Both the position numbers and the translations under genes were made by a program. From the NCBI RefSeq assembly GCF_002090115.1, contig NZ_BBRK01000004.1, positions 620,001-684,000 of the forward strand: a DNA stretch of 64,000 bases. The letters are read 5' to 3'. Position 1 is the stretch's first letter. Each line of letters starts with the position of its first letter. Source of the DNA: Demequina sp. NBRC 110054 (GTDB lineage: Bacteria; Actinomycetota; Actinomycetes; Actinomycetales; Demequinaceae). Below, piece after piece: positions 43,905 through 51,315 of the stretch. The notes beneath the pieces are model-generated. The model made no database searches, was not told the DNA's origin, and saw nothing but the letters and a program-made list of their open reading frames with translations.

Positions 43905-44867
43905 CTACGCTGCGGCCCGACCGTCGTATACGCCTGCACTTAGAACAACATCGATGACGTCCTTCTCGTCTGAGGAAACGTCGCTGAGCGACAATGCGAA
44001 CCTCAGACGGTCGATCACAAGCCCAGTCTTGTTCGATACGAGACGCGTAAGGTGTTCTGCGCTCACCTGATGGGGCACTGCGAGGAATACTTGCGGCTCG
44101 AAGGGCTGCAGCAGTCGTTGCGCCCAGTGGTCTGTGTCAGGTTCGCGTATCTTTCTCTCCCACGTTTGGCTCTGGCCGACGGTCGCTTGTCCCACGAAGA
44201 CCCACTGCCCTGCTCTTCGGCGGTCGCTGGGCCAACCGACGAGTGCGAGCGTGTCGACGCCTTCGTCCTTGGCTCTGAGGCTGTGGGTCACGGCGTTCAC
44301 GTTGCTCGGGAGTCCAAGGTGCTTGGCTGCGCCTTCCACCGCGTTCTCGAAGTCGCCTCGCTCATCGACGGCGGTTCCCACCTGTGCCGCAACAATCCCC
44401 ATAGCTCTGAGCGCTCGTACGACGGTCGACTCGAGGATGACTTCAGGGTCCACCTTCGTTGAGAGTCCCCAGGCATGTGCGACGGTGAGGCACAGTAGCG
44501 CGACGTAAGGGACGTCCAAGGACGCACCCTCGCGCTTGACTACCTGCCACGAGTCTTGAATCTCGAACGGCCACAAATGGTCCAGGGTCTCGTTTCGCCG
44601 GTCAAGGACCTTCTTCACTGCATCGACGTGGTTCTCTGGAGTCATCTCCGACTCGAGGCCTTCTGGGACTCTGAACTGCCTCGGCTGCTTTCTGGACCAG
44701 GAGTTGTCCGATATGAGATCGCCAAGCTGTGCACTGTTGATTGGCCGATCGGCGATTGCTGCCAGTTCCAGCCAGTCAGCCAGCGCCTCGGCGCGATTGC
44801 GATGGCCGTAGGCATCAATGTCCGGGGTGATCGGCGCGGGGCGAGGCACGGTAGGGCGTTCAGTCAT
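43905..44867 (-). CDS. Possible PD-(D/E)XK-like restriction protein, ParB-associated
   Basis: 320 residues, not clearly recognised. The middle reads ENAVEGAAKHLGLP..., then AKDEGVDTLALVGWPSD and QWVFVGQATVGQSQTWERKI. A conserved Asp in EGVD and a following Q-x-T in place of E-x-K resemble a diverged PD-(D/E)XK core as found in uncharacterised ParB-linked proteins, followed by a PHQ...DRLR region. The start at 44867 overlaps the ParB-like gene by 8 bases (coupled translation). Function is inference; catalytic residues are uncertain. Confidence 0.75.
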   Translation of the reverse strand: MTERPTVPRPAPITPDIDAYGHRNRAEALADWLELAAIADRPINSAQLGDLISDNSWSRKQPRQFRVPEGLESEMTPENHVDAVKKVLDRRNETLDHLWPFEIQDSWQVVKREGASLDVPYVALLCLTVAHAWGLSTKVDPEVILESTVVRALRAMGIVAAQVGTAVDERGDFENAVEGAAKHLGLPSNVNAVTHSLRAKDEGVDTLALVGWPSDRRRAGQWVFVGQATVGQSQTWERKIREPDTDHWAQRLLQPFEPQVFLAVPHQVSAEHLTRLVSNKTGLVIDRLRFALSLSDVSSDEKDVIDVVLSAGVYDGRAAA

Positions 44868-45960
44868 CGGACTCGACTCGGTCCTTCACCACGGCTCGAA
44901 TCGAACGCGCCGTTTCGAAGACATCTTGCGCTGCGTCAAGCGTGCTCTCGTCAACGTCGAGTCGGCGAGCATCTGTCGCGAGGGCTTCAAGTTCGCGAGC
45001 CTGTGTTTGGAGCCGCTCAGTGAGCGCTCCTCGCTCAAGGGTTGACGCTGCCAGTTCAAGATCTCCGTACTTGCGGAGTAGTTGCGATGCGCGCTCGTCG
45101 GAGATGACGTCGACGTAGGTGCCAACGTCGCGGCTATCGGACAGTACCGGCCGCCGGCCGTCTACTGGGCTGAGATCGCGGACGATCTCAACTACCTTGT
45201 CCATGTCGATGGACTCGAAGGCGGCCTCTACGTCAGCGAACTCGCTCACGCGGCGATCAATCCCGATATATCCCTTCAGGCGATCGCTTCCCGCCAATAG
45301 GCCCCAAACACTGAACCGCTCTCCCTCAACGTACGAAGTTTCCGCGCCGCCCTCAGTCCGCGCTTCACGGAGTAGACGCCAAGCCAAGTAGCGGTTTCGC
45401 ACCCCCAGGGAGTTGCTGCCGAGCATCCTGCCGACGTCATAGAAAGGGCGCTGCGACCCTGCCGCTGCCTGCTCATTCACATTCTGGTAGATCCACCTTG
45501 CCTTCGCCTCGGCAGACCACGGCAGGATTCCACCAATGTGCCTGTACCCGAGATAGCTCTTGAGTTCGTCTCGGTCTTCCACCTCGACAGCGGGGATCAC
45601 GCTGAAACTGGAGAGTTGCTCTTCTGTTGGCGTGGGAGCCAGGTCGAATTCAAGCCCCGCCGCCGAAGCGGTTGGTGCGCCCGCAAGAATCATCAAGGTC
45701 GCCGCCCGGCGATTGCCCTCTACAACGATCCTCATGCCTTCGTCGTTCGGCGGCAAGACAAGAACGGGCTCGTTGGGGAAGTAATCATTCGCAACGAATG
45801 ACGCGGCAAGTTCATCCAAGACGTCGTTCTTGTACAAGTACGTGAGCAGGTCAGCTTGGCTCGTGTTCTGCACCGCGTCAGGTAGGCGCGGGTTCTCGGG
45901 ATCGAGCGCAAGCGAGGCTAGTTCGACACCGTCAGGGAGGGCTTTCACACTGGCATCCAA
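44860..45960 (-). CDS. ParB/Srx-fold domain protein
   Basis: 366 residues with an N-terminal ParB-like domain: LALDPENPRLPD and the box VVEGNRRAATLMIL (residues ~79-92; GNRR is the typical ParB/Srx motif). The middle (~130-260) is helical, and the C-terminus (~300-366) is a coiled-coil-like stretch. ParB-like domains of this type act as CTPase/nuclease or DNA readers in Dnd/Ssp and other systems. Start is TTG 45960 (an internal GTG is possible). The 183-bp gap upstream to the DUF3883 gene holds TTGACT at the far end but no clear promoter. Confidence 0.82.
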   Translation of the reverse strand: MDASVKALPDGVELASLALDPENPRLPDAVQNTSQADLLTYLYKNDVLDELAASFVANDYFPNEPVLVLPPNDEGMRIVVEGNRRAATLMILAGAPTASAAGLEFDLAPTPTEEQLSSFSVIPAVEVEDRDELKSYLGYRHIGGILPWSAEAKARWIYQNVNEQAAAGSQRPFYDVGRMLGSNSLGVRNRYLAWRLLREARTEGGAETSYVEGERFSVWGLLAGSDRLKGYIGIDRRVSEFADVEAAFESIDMDKVVEIVRDLSPVDGRRPVLSDSRDVGTYVDVISDERASQLLRKYGDLELAASTLERGALTERLQTQARELEALATDARRLDVDESTLDAAQDVFETARSIRAVVKDRVESDD

Positions 45961-46143
45961 TCGATCTTGGAACGCACGAAGTCAATTCGGCAGAACTGCA
46001 TCCACGCTCACCCACGTCATGGTATCGATCAAGAGGCCTGATAAGCCCAGTGAATTGCCTCGACCGTCAGGCCGGACCGGCGGCGGACGTCAGCCGGCAA
46101 GTTCCTGATCACTCCTCCGTCAACCCCATCCTGAAACGGTGCC

Positions 46144-47442
46144 CTACAGCCTTACACGGAAGCTCTGGACGGCCTTCTCGGCTCCAACGATGCGCTCTCG
46201 CCCGAGCACGTGGAGCTTGCGCGTCCGCGCAGACAAAACGCCCGTGGCGGCGACGAGCAACCAGTCCGGGTCGGTCTCTGCACGCCAGAGTTCCTTCGGT
46301 GTGAGGTTGAAGACCAACTGGCTACCCTGGATCCCCTTCACTTCCACCTTGAGCACGCGGCCTCCTCGCTCGAACTCGAGGTCGTACCCGATACCGTCGC
46401 GCTGGCGGTCTGCGGACATCACCCACCCTTGCCTTTCGAAGGCCCGCGTGACCAAGTCCACAGCGAGCAGTTCCGCTTCCTTGTCACGGGCGCGGTTCTG
46501 CGTGCGCTTGGGAGCGAGAACCTTGTCTTCTGGGTCAGCACTCGTCTCAGTTTCTCGATAGGAGATGACCTTGGCAGGGCCAGAAAGCAGCACTCCCTGA
46601 GTCAAGTGCTCTGGAACTTCGATATCGAGATCGCTCTCGTCCTCTCGGAGTGCCTGTCTGACACGCGCGATGAAGTCGCTTCCGTCTTCATCTCCCACAG
46701 CCGACTGAGACTCGATCGCGCCCAACTCCACATCACCGGCGACGATTCCTCCAGCTCGCATGAGCGCCGAGTAGGTATCGAACGAAATCTCGGTGATCGC
46801 GTGTTGCCAGTTCGCGCCGGGAAGATCAAGGTCAGCCCACGGCACCCCTACTGGGAACTCGGTGTACCCGTTGAGCCGTGCTGTCCACGGTCCGTCCCAA
46901 TCGCCCTCGATGCCGTGCACGTGGGCGGCTGCGATGAACTGCTGCTTATTGGCCCGAGACCGACCGGTCGAGTAGTAGATAACGCGGCTTCCGGGGCCAG
47001 CCGATAGCAGTGGGACTCTCCCCGTAACGTGGTCGTCGAATCTGTAGGTTGACTCGTGGTCGGTCTCCCACGCTGCTCCGCGCTCGGAGTCTGTGACGTT
47101 CAGGATGAAGCAGCGGGGTGTGCCAGAAATCGCGGTGAGCAAGCGCGAAAGCGCTCGAGCCTCAAGCCGAGGCCGCCGTTCACGTTCCCTCCCCTCATTC
47201 GTATCCCACCCTGGTTGGTAGGTGAGATCCGCCGACTCGAGAGCAGCCGCTGCGATGGTGAAGAGGTCATCGTCGTCAGCGCGCTCGTCTGTGAGAGCCA
47301 GGTATACGTCGCGAAGATACGCGGTCGCGATCCTCTGCCCCCGCGACACTTCCCGCGGTTGGATTCCAAGCACAGATGCCAGTTCGTAGGCAAGACGATT
47401 CGAGTCCCGCCCCGCAAGCTTCACACCCTGGATCTTCGCCAT
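46144..47442 (-). CDS. DUF3883 domain protein (nuclease-like)
   Basis: 432 residues. The C-terminal domain (~325-425) matches DUF3883: GIGYDLEFERGGRVLKVEVKGIQG with Asp354 and E367-x-K369, the PD-(D/E)XK-like triad. The N-terminal ~320 residues are unrecognised, with a helix-rich start (SNRLAYELASVLGIQPREVSRG) and a beta-rich middle. DUF3883 occurs in Druantia and other anti-phage proteins. GGGGG precedes ATG 47442. Same strand as the ParB-like gene, 183 bp away, probably one transcript. Confidence 0.82.
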   Translation of the reverse strand: MAKIQGVKLAGRDSNRLAYELASVLGIQPREVSRGQRIATAYLRDVYLALTDERADDDDLFTIAAAALESADLTYQPGWDTNEGRERERRPRLEARALSRLLTAISGTPRCFILNVTDSERGAAWETDHESTYRFDDHVTGRVPLLSAGPGSRVIYYSTGRSRANKQQFIAAAHVHGIEGDWDGPWTARLNGYTEFPVGVPWADLDLPGANWQHAITEISFDTYSALMRAGGIVAGDVELGAIESQSAVGDEDGSDFIARVRQALREDESDLDIEVPEHLTQGVLLSGPAKVISYRETETSADPEDKVLAPKRTQNRARDKEAELLAVDLVTRAFERQGWVMSADRQRDGIGYDLEFERGGRVLKVEVKGIQGSQLVFNLTPKELWRAETDPDWLLVAATGVLSARTRKLHVLGRERIVGAEKAVQSFRVRL

Positions 47443-47566
47443 CTACGCAACCCCCAAACCCCGCGTTCCAAAACCTCTGCCGGGGCACCATATACGTGGG
47501 GCAGTCACCGTGGACAGGGACTGACGACCGGAGCCGGCTTCCCCGGTCCGCGTCCACGCTGCAATG

Positions 47567-47950
47567 TCAGTCGACCCAACGCGTCTTTGCCGTCAACTGG
47601 ACCTCAATTCGGCCAGCAGCGTACCCGTCTGCGAGCGTTGCGAAGACTCGCGTGTGCGGCATACCGCGGTCTTTCGCCTTCGCCTTGAAGGCGTCCCACA
47701 AATCCTGGCGCACCCGTGCCGAGTGCGAGGGTGCGTCCGGGCTGTCGATCACGAAATCCACTTCGAGTTCACCGTTCGCATATCCGGCGGCAAGGAGAGC
47801 CATCACGTACGAGGACGATAGTTCTTCGACCGCTGCCCGCTCCTTGAACTGCCTCCAGCGGTCGGCTTCCAGCCGAAAGGACCTGGCCTCGTTACCTTGG
47901 CGCGCTACTCCACGACTGGCGTCTCGCGGCCCCTCAGGACGCCGGTTCAC
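47567..47950 (-). CDS. Tandem ribbon-helix-helix-like DNA-binding protein
   Basis: 127 residues containing an internal duplication with a constant 53-residue offset: residues 24-64 (SFRLEADRWRQF...GYANGELEV) and 77-117 (SARVRQDLWDAF...GYAAGRIEV). Conserved in both: S, R, W, F-K, A, V, G-Y-A-x-G and E-V. The pattern fits two ribbon-helix-helix units in one chain, which would make a pseudo-dimer. GTG 47950 overlaps the upstream stop (GTGA) behind GGGAGG. Could be the operon's regulator. Confidence 0.75.
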   Translation of the reverse strand: MNRRPEGPRDASRGVARQGNEARSFRLEADRWRQFKERAAVEELSSSYVMALLAAGYANGELEVDFVIDSPDAPSHSARVRQDLWDAFKAKAKDRGMPHTRVFATLADGYAAGRIEVQLTAKTRWVD

Positions 47951-48471
47951 CTCTGAGCCTCCCGCACCGCTCGCCACCTCTTCGCTTGCTCACCATTGAT
48001 CGCCCAGTGGATCTCTTGAGATCCGGGCTTACTCTTCGCAAGCAGCGGCCAAACCTTGTGTCCGTCCTTGTCAACGGGCACGTTGGGATAATTGGCCCGA
48101 AGGTGCCGCGTGATCTTTCTGGGCGCGTCACGCCACTCGTTGATTGTCATCCCGGTTCGTTCTGCCACTTCAGAGGTTGAAAGCCAGTGGTGACCACTGT
48201 TGACCGCTTCCGTGCACGCGTCCATTGCTCTTGCCCACCGCTCAGCGGTCTTGCTCGCACCTTCAGCCAGCGTCGCGAGGTCGCCCACGGACCACGGAAC
48301 CCAGTGCTCCAACAGCACATCATCCGGGTCTCGCGGCGCACCATCAACCTCAACGGCAACGTCGCGGACCTCAACCGGCCGCTCACCTCGATGAGCTTCG
48401 CGCGCAGCCACTAGGTCGGCCAACTCGGCGTAATCCTCCAGCGGGACCAAGAGTGGCACCCAAGTCGTCAT
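47947..48471 (-). CDS. Hypothetical protein, possible helix-turn-helix
   Basis: 174 residues, not recognised. The C-terminal half reads WLSTSEVAERTGMTINEWRDAPRKITRHLRANYPNVP, a helix-turn-helix-like segment similar to excisionase/MerR-type motifs, and ends with a Trp/Lys-rich stretch. GAGGTG precedes ATG 48471. First gene of the minus-strand run, with a good promoter upstream, and coupled to the tandem RHH-like gene. Confidence 0.65.
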   Translation of the reverse strand: MTTWVPLLVPLEDYAELADLVAAREAHRGERPVEVRDVAVEVDGAPRDPDDVLLEHWVPWSVGDLATLAEGASKTAERWARAMDACTEAVNSGHHWLSTSEVAERTGMTINEWRDAPRKITRHLRANYPNVPVDKDGHKVWPLLAKSKPGSQEIHWAINGEQAKRWRAVREAQR

Positions 48472-48520
48472 GTCCAGTTCACCTCACAACCGTAGATACA
48501 GTCCGAAATCCCTTGGGACA

Positions 48521-48548
48521 ACCTTACTCACTGCAGCCCCACTGTCAA
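48521..48548 (-). promoter_or_regulatory. Promoter of the minus-strand defence-like operon
   Basis: On the minus strand TTGACA (48543-48548) and TAAGGT (48521-48526) are 16 bp apart, about 50 bases before ATG 48471. It is the only clear promoter before the 48471-43905 run. The rest of the 48472-48723 gap shows nothing definite. Confidence 0.55.
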
Positions 48549-48723
48549 TGGGAAAGTGACAACCGCCTCGGGACTGACCCACTCCGCGGGGCACTCCGGC
48601 CAGGCCCCGCTCCGTAGGCCCAAGCAGACTCAACCGAAAACGCCCGCGCGCTAGCAGCTTTTCAACGGGCCCCGAGCGGGAGCGCCTGGCGCCTGTCAGC
48701 GTTCGGGTGTATGAATGACAATC

Positions 48724-49266
48724 ATGAAGTTCGAGGCGGTAGCAGGGACCGGTACGCTGACGGCGCACGATCCTGTCCGTTTCCCGAGCATGGCGCGCAT
48801 AGCCGCCAACCTCGGCACGCTAAACGCCTTGATGAAGCCCCTCGCGACCAAGGTGAACTTGATCGGCGCCGAAATCAGGAAGCAGTTGAGCGAACCGGGG
48901 GTCCGGGAACGAACCATCGCCCTGTCGGCAATGAACCGCCCGAAGCGCCTCGCCGACCAGCGCCTGCGCGGCCTCGTAATGGCCGGGGTCGCCGATTCGT
49001 CGGTGCGCAGCGGCGCGACATCGAGCGACCACTTCTGGACCTCACAGGGCGTTGAGGCTCGCGTTCACCGCCCCGTGCGCTCCCTTCTCGATACTCGAAT
49101 CGAAAGCCTGCACCGTAGCGCGATCTCACGCGTCTGGCGTGGACAAGAGACTCGCCGCGAGCAAACACCTCCTCGACTCGTGGTCCGCATAGCCACGACC
49201 GTCATCCGCGCCACCGCACCCCCGTCGCTCACCTTTGGGCAGGGACGCGTGGGCACGGCTTCGTAA
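48724..49266 (+). CDS. Hypothetical protein (weak)
   Basis: 180 residues, unrecognised. The first ~110 codons have the expected high third-position G+C and read plausibly (MARIAANLGTLNALMKPLATKVNLIGAEIRKQL), while the C-terminal ~60 residues look low in structure and may be out of real coding. ATG 48724 is taken; an ATG 9 bases earlier is also in frame. Could be a decayed gene at the junction of two island modules. Confidence 0.4.
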   Translation: MKFEAVAGTGTLTAHDPVRFPSMARIAANLGTLNALMKPLATKVNLIGAEIRKQLSEPGVRERTIALSAMNRPKRLADQRLRGLVMAGVADSSVRSGATSSDHFWTSQGVEARVHRPVRSLLDTRIESLHRSAISRVWRGQETRREQTPPRLVVRIATTVIRATAPPSLTFGQGRVGTAS

Positions 49267-49276
49267 GCAACCGCAG

Positions 49277-49308
49277 AGAGGGCCGCCCGTACCAATACGC
49301 GGCCCTCT
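49277..49308 (+). terminator. Hairpin before the excisionase operon
   Basis: AGAGGGCCGC pairs with GCGGCCCTCT (perfect 10 bp, 12-base loop), followed by AGTGTT. Probable terminator of the upstream gene. Confidence 0.6.
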
Positions 49309-49372
49309 AGTGTTCCCGCATCTGTTGGCGCCTACGCGCGCCCCTGCGCGCATCAGCCGCGCGTTCGCGGCT

Positions 49373-49394
49373 CTCTCGACATTGCTTTCGAGAG
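49373..49394 (+). promoter_or_regulatory. Hairpin overlapping the excisionase ribosome binding site
   Basis: CTCTCG pairs with CGAGAG (10-base loop); the second arm is part of the Shine-Dalgarno GAGAGGA before ATG 49405. Folding would hide the ribosome binding site, a possible control of excisionase translation. Confidence 0.45.
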
Positions 49395-49404
49395 GAACAC
49401 CACC

Positions 49405-49638
49405 ATGCCTAGCAAGGCACTTTCGAACCTGTCCGCGCCTGACCTGCTCACCCGCGCCGAGGCCGCCGCATACGTCCGCGTGCACGTCGCCACCCTCGAC
49501 AAGTGGATCGTCGCCGGCACACTTCCAGCGACCAAAATTGGCCGCCGCGTCCTGATCCGCCGCCACACGCTCGACGCCCTGATTGAGCGAGCGACCGGCA
49601 CCGCCACCAGCGGCCCTCTGGCCGGGTTCAAGGCGTAG
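49405..49638 (+). CDS. Excisionase-like helix-turn-helix protein
   Basis: 77 residues with a MerR/excisionase-type winged helix: LLTRAEAAAYVRVHVATLDKWIVAGTLPATKIGRRVLIRRHTLDAL. Small proteins of this pattern act as recombination directionality factors or repressors of integrative elements. First gene of the plus-strand cluster that ends with integrase 2 (overlaps from 50055 onward), which supports an excision role. Confidence 0.85.
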   Translation: MPSKALSNLSAPDLLTRAEAAAYVRVHVATLDKWIVAGTLPATKIGRRVLIRRHTLDALIERATGTATSGPLAGFKA

Positions 49639-49647
49639 AGGTCAGCC

Positions 49648-50055
49648 ATGACCACGGCAAGAGCCCTCGCAACCGCCGAGCCTTCGCGCCACTCGCACAC
49701 CTTCGCCAATGGCATGACCGTCCCGTTCGGCGTTGTGCCCGTGAGCACCCCGCACCCGCTCACTCCGGTTCGCCACGTCGATCGGCGCGACTGGGTGATC
49801 GCGTCGTGCCCGCTCGGCAAGGAGCACATCCGTGGCAAAGATGGGAGGTGGCTCTTTCACGTCCACTGGCTCGACTGCATCCATTGGCAGCCTGCCAAGT
49901 GGCAAGAGTGCGAGGACGGCAGCCTGCTGCTTTCATGCGCCGAATGCCGCAGACAGGGTTGCATCACGCTCGCGGAGCTCGACCTCGCGGAGCCCGCGAA
50001 GGAACAGGCAGTGCGAGCCGAGTGGCTCGCAAATCATCCCGCATGGTCGCTCTGA
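49648..50055 (+). CDS. Hypothetical Cys/His-rich protein
   Basis: 135 residues, not recognised. Cysteines and histidines are clustered (ASCPLGKEH, HVHWLDCIHW, LLSCAECRRQGC), suggesting a zinc-binding fold, with a Trp-rich central part. It lies 9 bp after the excisionase-like gene. Its stop overlaps the next ATG by one base (TGATG). Confidence 0.65.
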   Translation: MTTARALATAEPSRHSHTFANGMTVPFGVVPVSTPHPLTPVRHVDRRDWVIASCPLGKEHIRGKDGRWLFHVHWLDCIHWQPAKWQECEDGSLLLSCAECRRQGCITLAELDLAEPAKEQAVRAEWLANHPAWSL

Positions 50056-50390
50056 TGGGGCATCGACTCGTGGGCGCAGCGTTCGACAACTGGGCTCCGT
50101 ACCTTACGAACGCCCAGGCCCGCGTGCAGGTCTTCATGGCGCATCGGGCGCTCGACACCACGGGAGACCGTGGCGAGCCCGCGCGCATCTACTTCGGAGG
50201 GCACGCCGCCATCGCGAAGGCCTGCGGCTACACCAAGCCAAACGTGGAGCCCACACCTCAGAGCCTGAGGAGTGTGGGCAAGGTGATCGGCGAGCTCATC
50301 GCCCGGGGCGCCATCGAGCGCATTCGGGATTCGCGGTACGGCAACAACGCGGTCTACCGATTGCGCGCCGACCCGTGGGATTCGGGCTGA
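50055..50390 (+). CDS. Winged-helix replication-initiator-like protein
   Basis: 111 residues resembling small winged-helix replication or phage organiser proteins: NAQARVQVFMAHRAL, IYFGGHAAIAKACGYTK and SVGKVIGELIARGAIERIRDSRYGNNAVYRL (recognition helix and wing). ATG 50055 is chosen from the TGATG overlap; an ATG 12 bases earlier is in frame. Directly followed by an iteron-like repeat block, as in small rep genes. Identity as Rep is inference. Confidence 0.65.
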   Translation: MGHRLVGAAFDNWAPYLTNAQARVQVFMAHRALDTTGDRGEPARIYFGGHAAIAKACGYTKPNVEPTPQSLRSVGKVIGELIARGAIERIRDSRYGNNAVYRLRADPWDSG

Positions 50391-50405
50391 TGGCGCCCTG
50401 GTGCA

Positions 50406-50521
50406 GGGGCTACGTGGCGTAGCACCTGGGCCATCGCCGTAGGGCGGCCACAGGGTCTACGTGGCGTAGCACCTCTGCACGCCCGCCACGTAGACCCTCT
50501 GCCCACCACTGACGTAGCCCC
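50406..50521. repeat. Nested inverted/direct repeats, possible origin
   Basis: CTACGTGGCGTAGCACCT occurs at 50410-50427 and 50457-50474. AGGGTCTACGTGGCG (50452-50466) has its exact inverted copy CGCCACGTAGACCCT at 50484-50498, and GGGGCTACGT (50406-50415) is mirrored by ACGTAGCCCC (50512-50521). Each direct copy contains CTACG-TGG-CGTAG. The nested arrangement next to a Rep-like gene fits an origin or iteron array; no tool check was possible. Confidence 0.6.
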
Positions 50522-50544
50522 ATATGAGAAAGACATGACTATTG

Positions 50545-50736
50545 ATGAAAGAACCACTTACTGTCACCTATCGCGCGAGGCAGGTTCCGCGCCAGTACGG
50601 CAGCCCGTCCTACGCCAACGGAGCGCAGCGTGCCCGGTGGTCACCGAACTACGGGCCGAGACGACAGTCCGCGCGACCCGAGTGCGCGCACCCGTCGCCG
50701 AAGCGCAATTCACAGAAAGACAGGAACCACGGGTGA
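50545..50736 (+). CDS. Small basic hypothetical protein
   Basis: 63 residues, Arg/Pro/Tyr-rich (TYRARQVPRQYGSPSYANGAQRARW), not recognised. This frame has better third-position G+C than the overlapping frame beginning at 50535. Overlaps the next gene by GTGA. Weak ribosome-binding signal. Confidence 0.4.
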   Translation: MKEPLTVTYRARQVPRQYGSPSYANGAQRARWSPNYGPRRQSARPECAHPSPKRNSQKDRNHG

Positions 50737-50855
50737 GCGACAACGAGCGCGACCCCACGCGCATCACTCCCGAGTACCTCACGGAGCTACTGCGAAGCAT
50801 CGACCCCTCAGCCCCGAAGATCACGGACCCCGTGACGGACAGGAACAAACTATGA
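50733..50855 (+). CDS. Small hypothetical protein
   Basis: 40 residues (start GTG), acidic helix DPTRITPEYLTELLRSIDPSAP, unrecognised. Overlaps both neighbours by four bases, which argues that it is real and co-translated. Confidence 0.5.
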   Translation: MSDNERDPTRITPEYLTELLRSIDPSAPKITDPVTDRNKL

Positions 50856-51130
50856 CCTCCGACGACCTCACCGAGCTCGTCCACCTGATCGACCTCACCG
50901 CCGACGGCTGGACAAGCCTGGACAACGTAACCGCTGTTGCCACGGTGTACACAGACCCGCTGCGTATGGCGGTGGGCTCGATGCTCGACCGCCTCGACGG
51001 CCTCACGTTCGGCAGCGCGTGGGCTGAGTGGGCAGCCGCCAACCCTGCCCAAGCCGTGGCCATGCTCGACGCCCTGGTGCGGCTGGCCTCGACCCTGGGC
51101 GAGTCCAGCCTGCTGGCGCGTGCGTCATGA
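50852..51130 (+). CDS. Hypothetical protein
   Basis: 92 residues, helical and acidic (TSDDLTELVHLIDLTADGWTSLDN, then AWAEWAAANPAQAVAMLDALVRLASTL). Unrecognised. The ATGA overlaps on both sides place it firmly in the excisionase-to-integrase operon. Confidence 0.55.
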   Translation: MTSDDLTELVHLIDLTADGWTSLDNVTAVATVYTDPLRMAVGSMLDRLDGLTFGSAWAEWAAANPAQAVAMLDALVRLASTLGESSLLARAS

Positions 51131-51315
51131 GCAGACGCGAGACTCACACCGGTTTTCTGACGCACCCCTGGCGGCCCCGCCCCCTCCTGCCTTCCGTACG
51201 AAAGGGTGTGAAATATCCAACAACTGTTGGATTACTCGAGGTCGCAGCGGGAACGAGCGCAGGGCGGCGCGACGAGCGCCGCCCTGCGGCGGCATCCGCG
51301 AGGTTCGCATCGTGA
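51127..51315 (+). CDS. Small hypothetical protein upstream of integrase 2
   Basis: 62 residues, basic, with a Pro-rich beginning (THPWRPRPLLPSVRKG). Unrecognised. ATG 51127 overlaps the preceding stop (ATGA) and its own stop overlaps the integrase GTG (GTGA), so it may serve to couple integrase translation. Confidence 0.45.
   Translation: MSRRETHTGFLTHPWRPRPLLPSVRKGVKYPTTVGLLEVAAGTSAGRRDERRPAAASARFAS

Noticed and set aside
50406-50521. CRISPR array
   Set aside because: The repeats are inverted and few, spacers are unequal, and no cas genes are present.
50535-50855. One 106-residue gene covering both small frames
   Set aside because: Third-position G+C is lower in its first part than in the 50545 frame, and the GTGA overlap at 50733 favours two genes.
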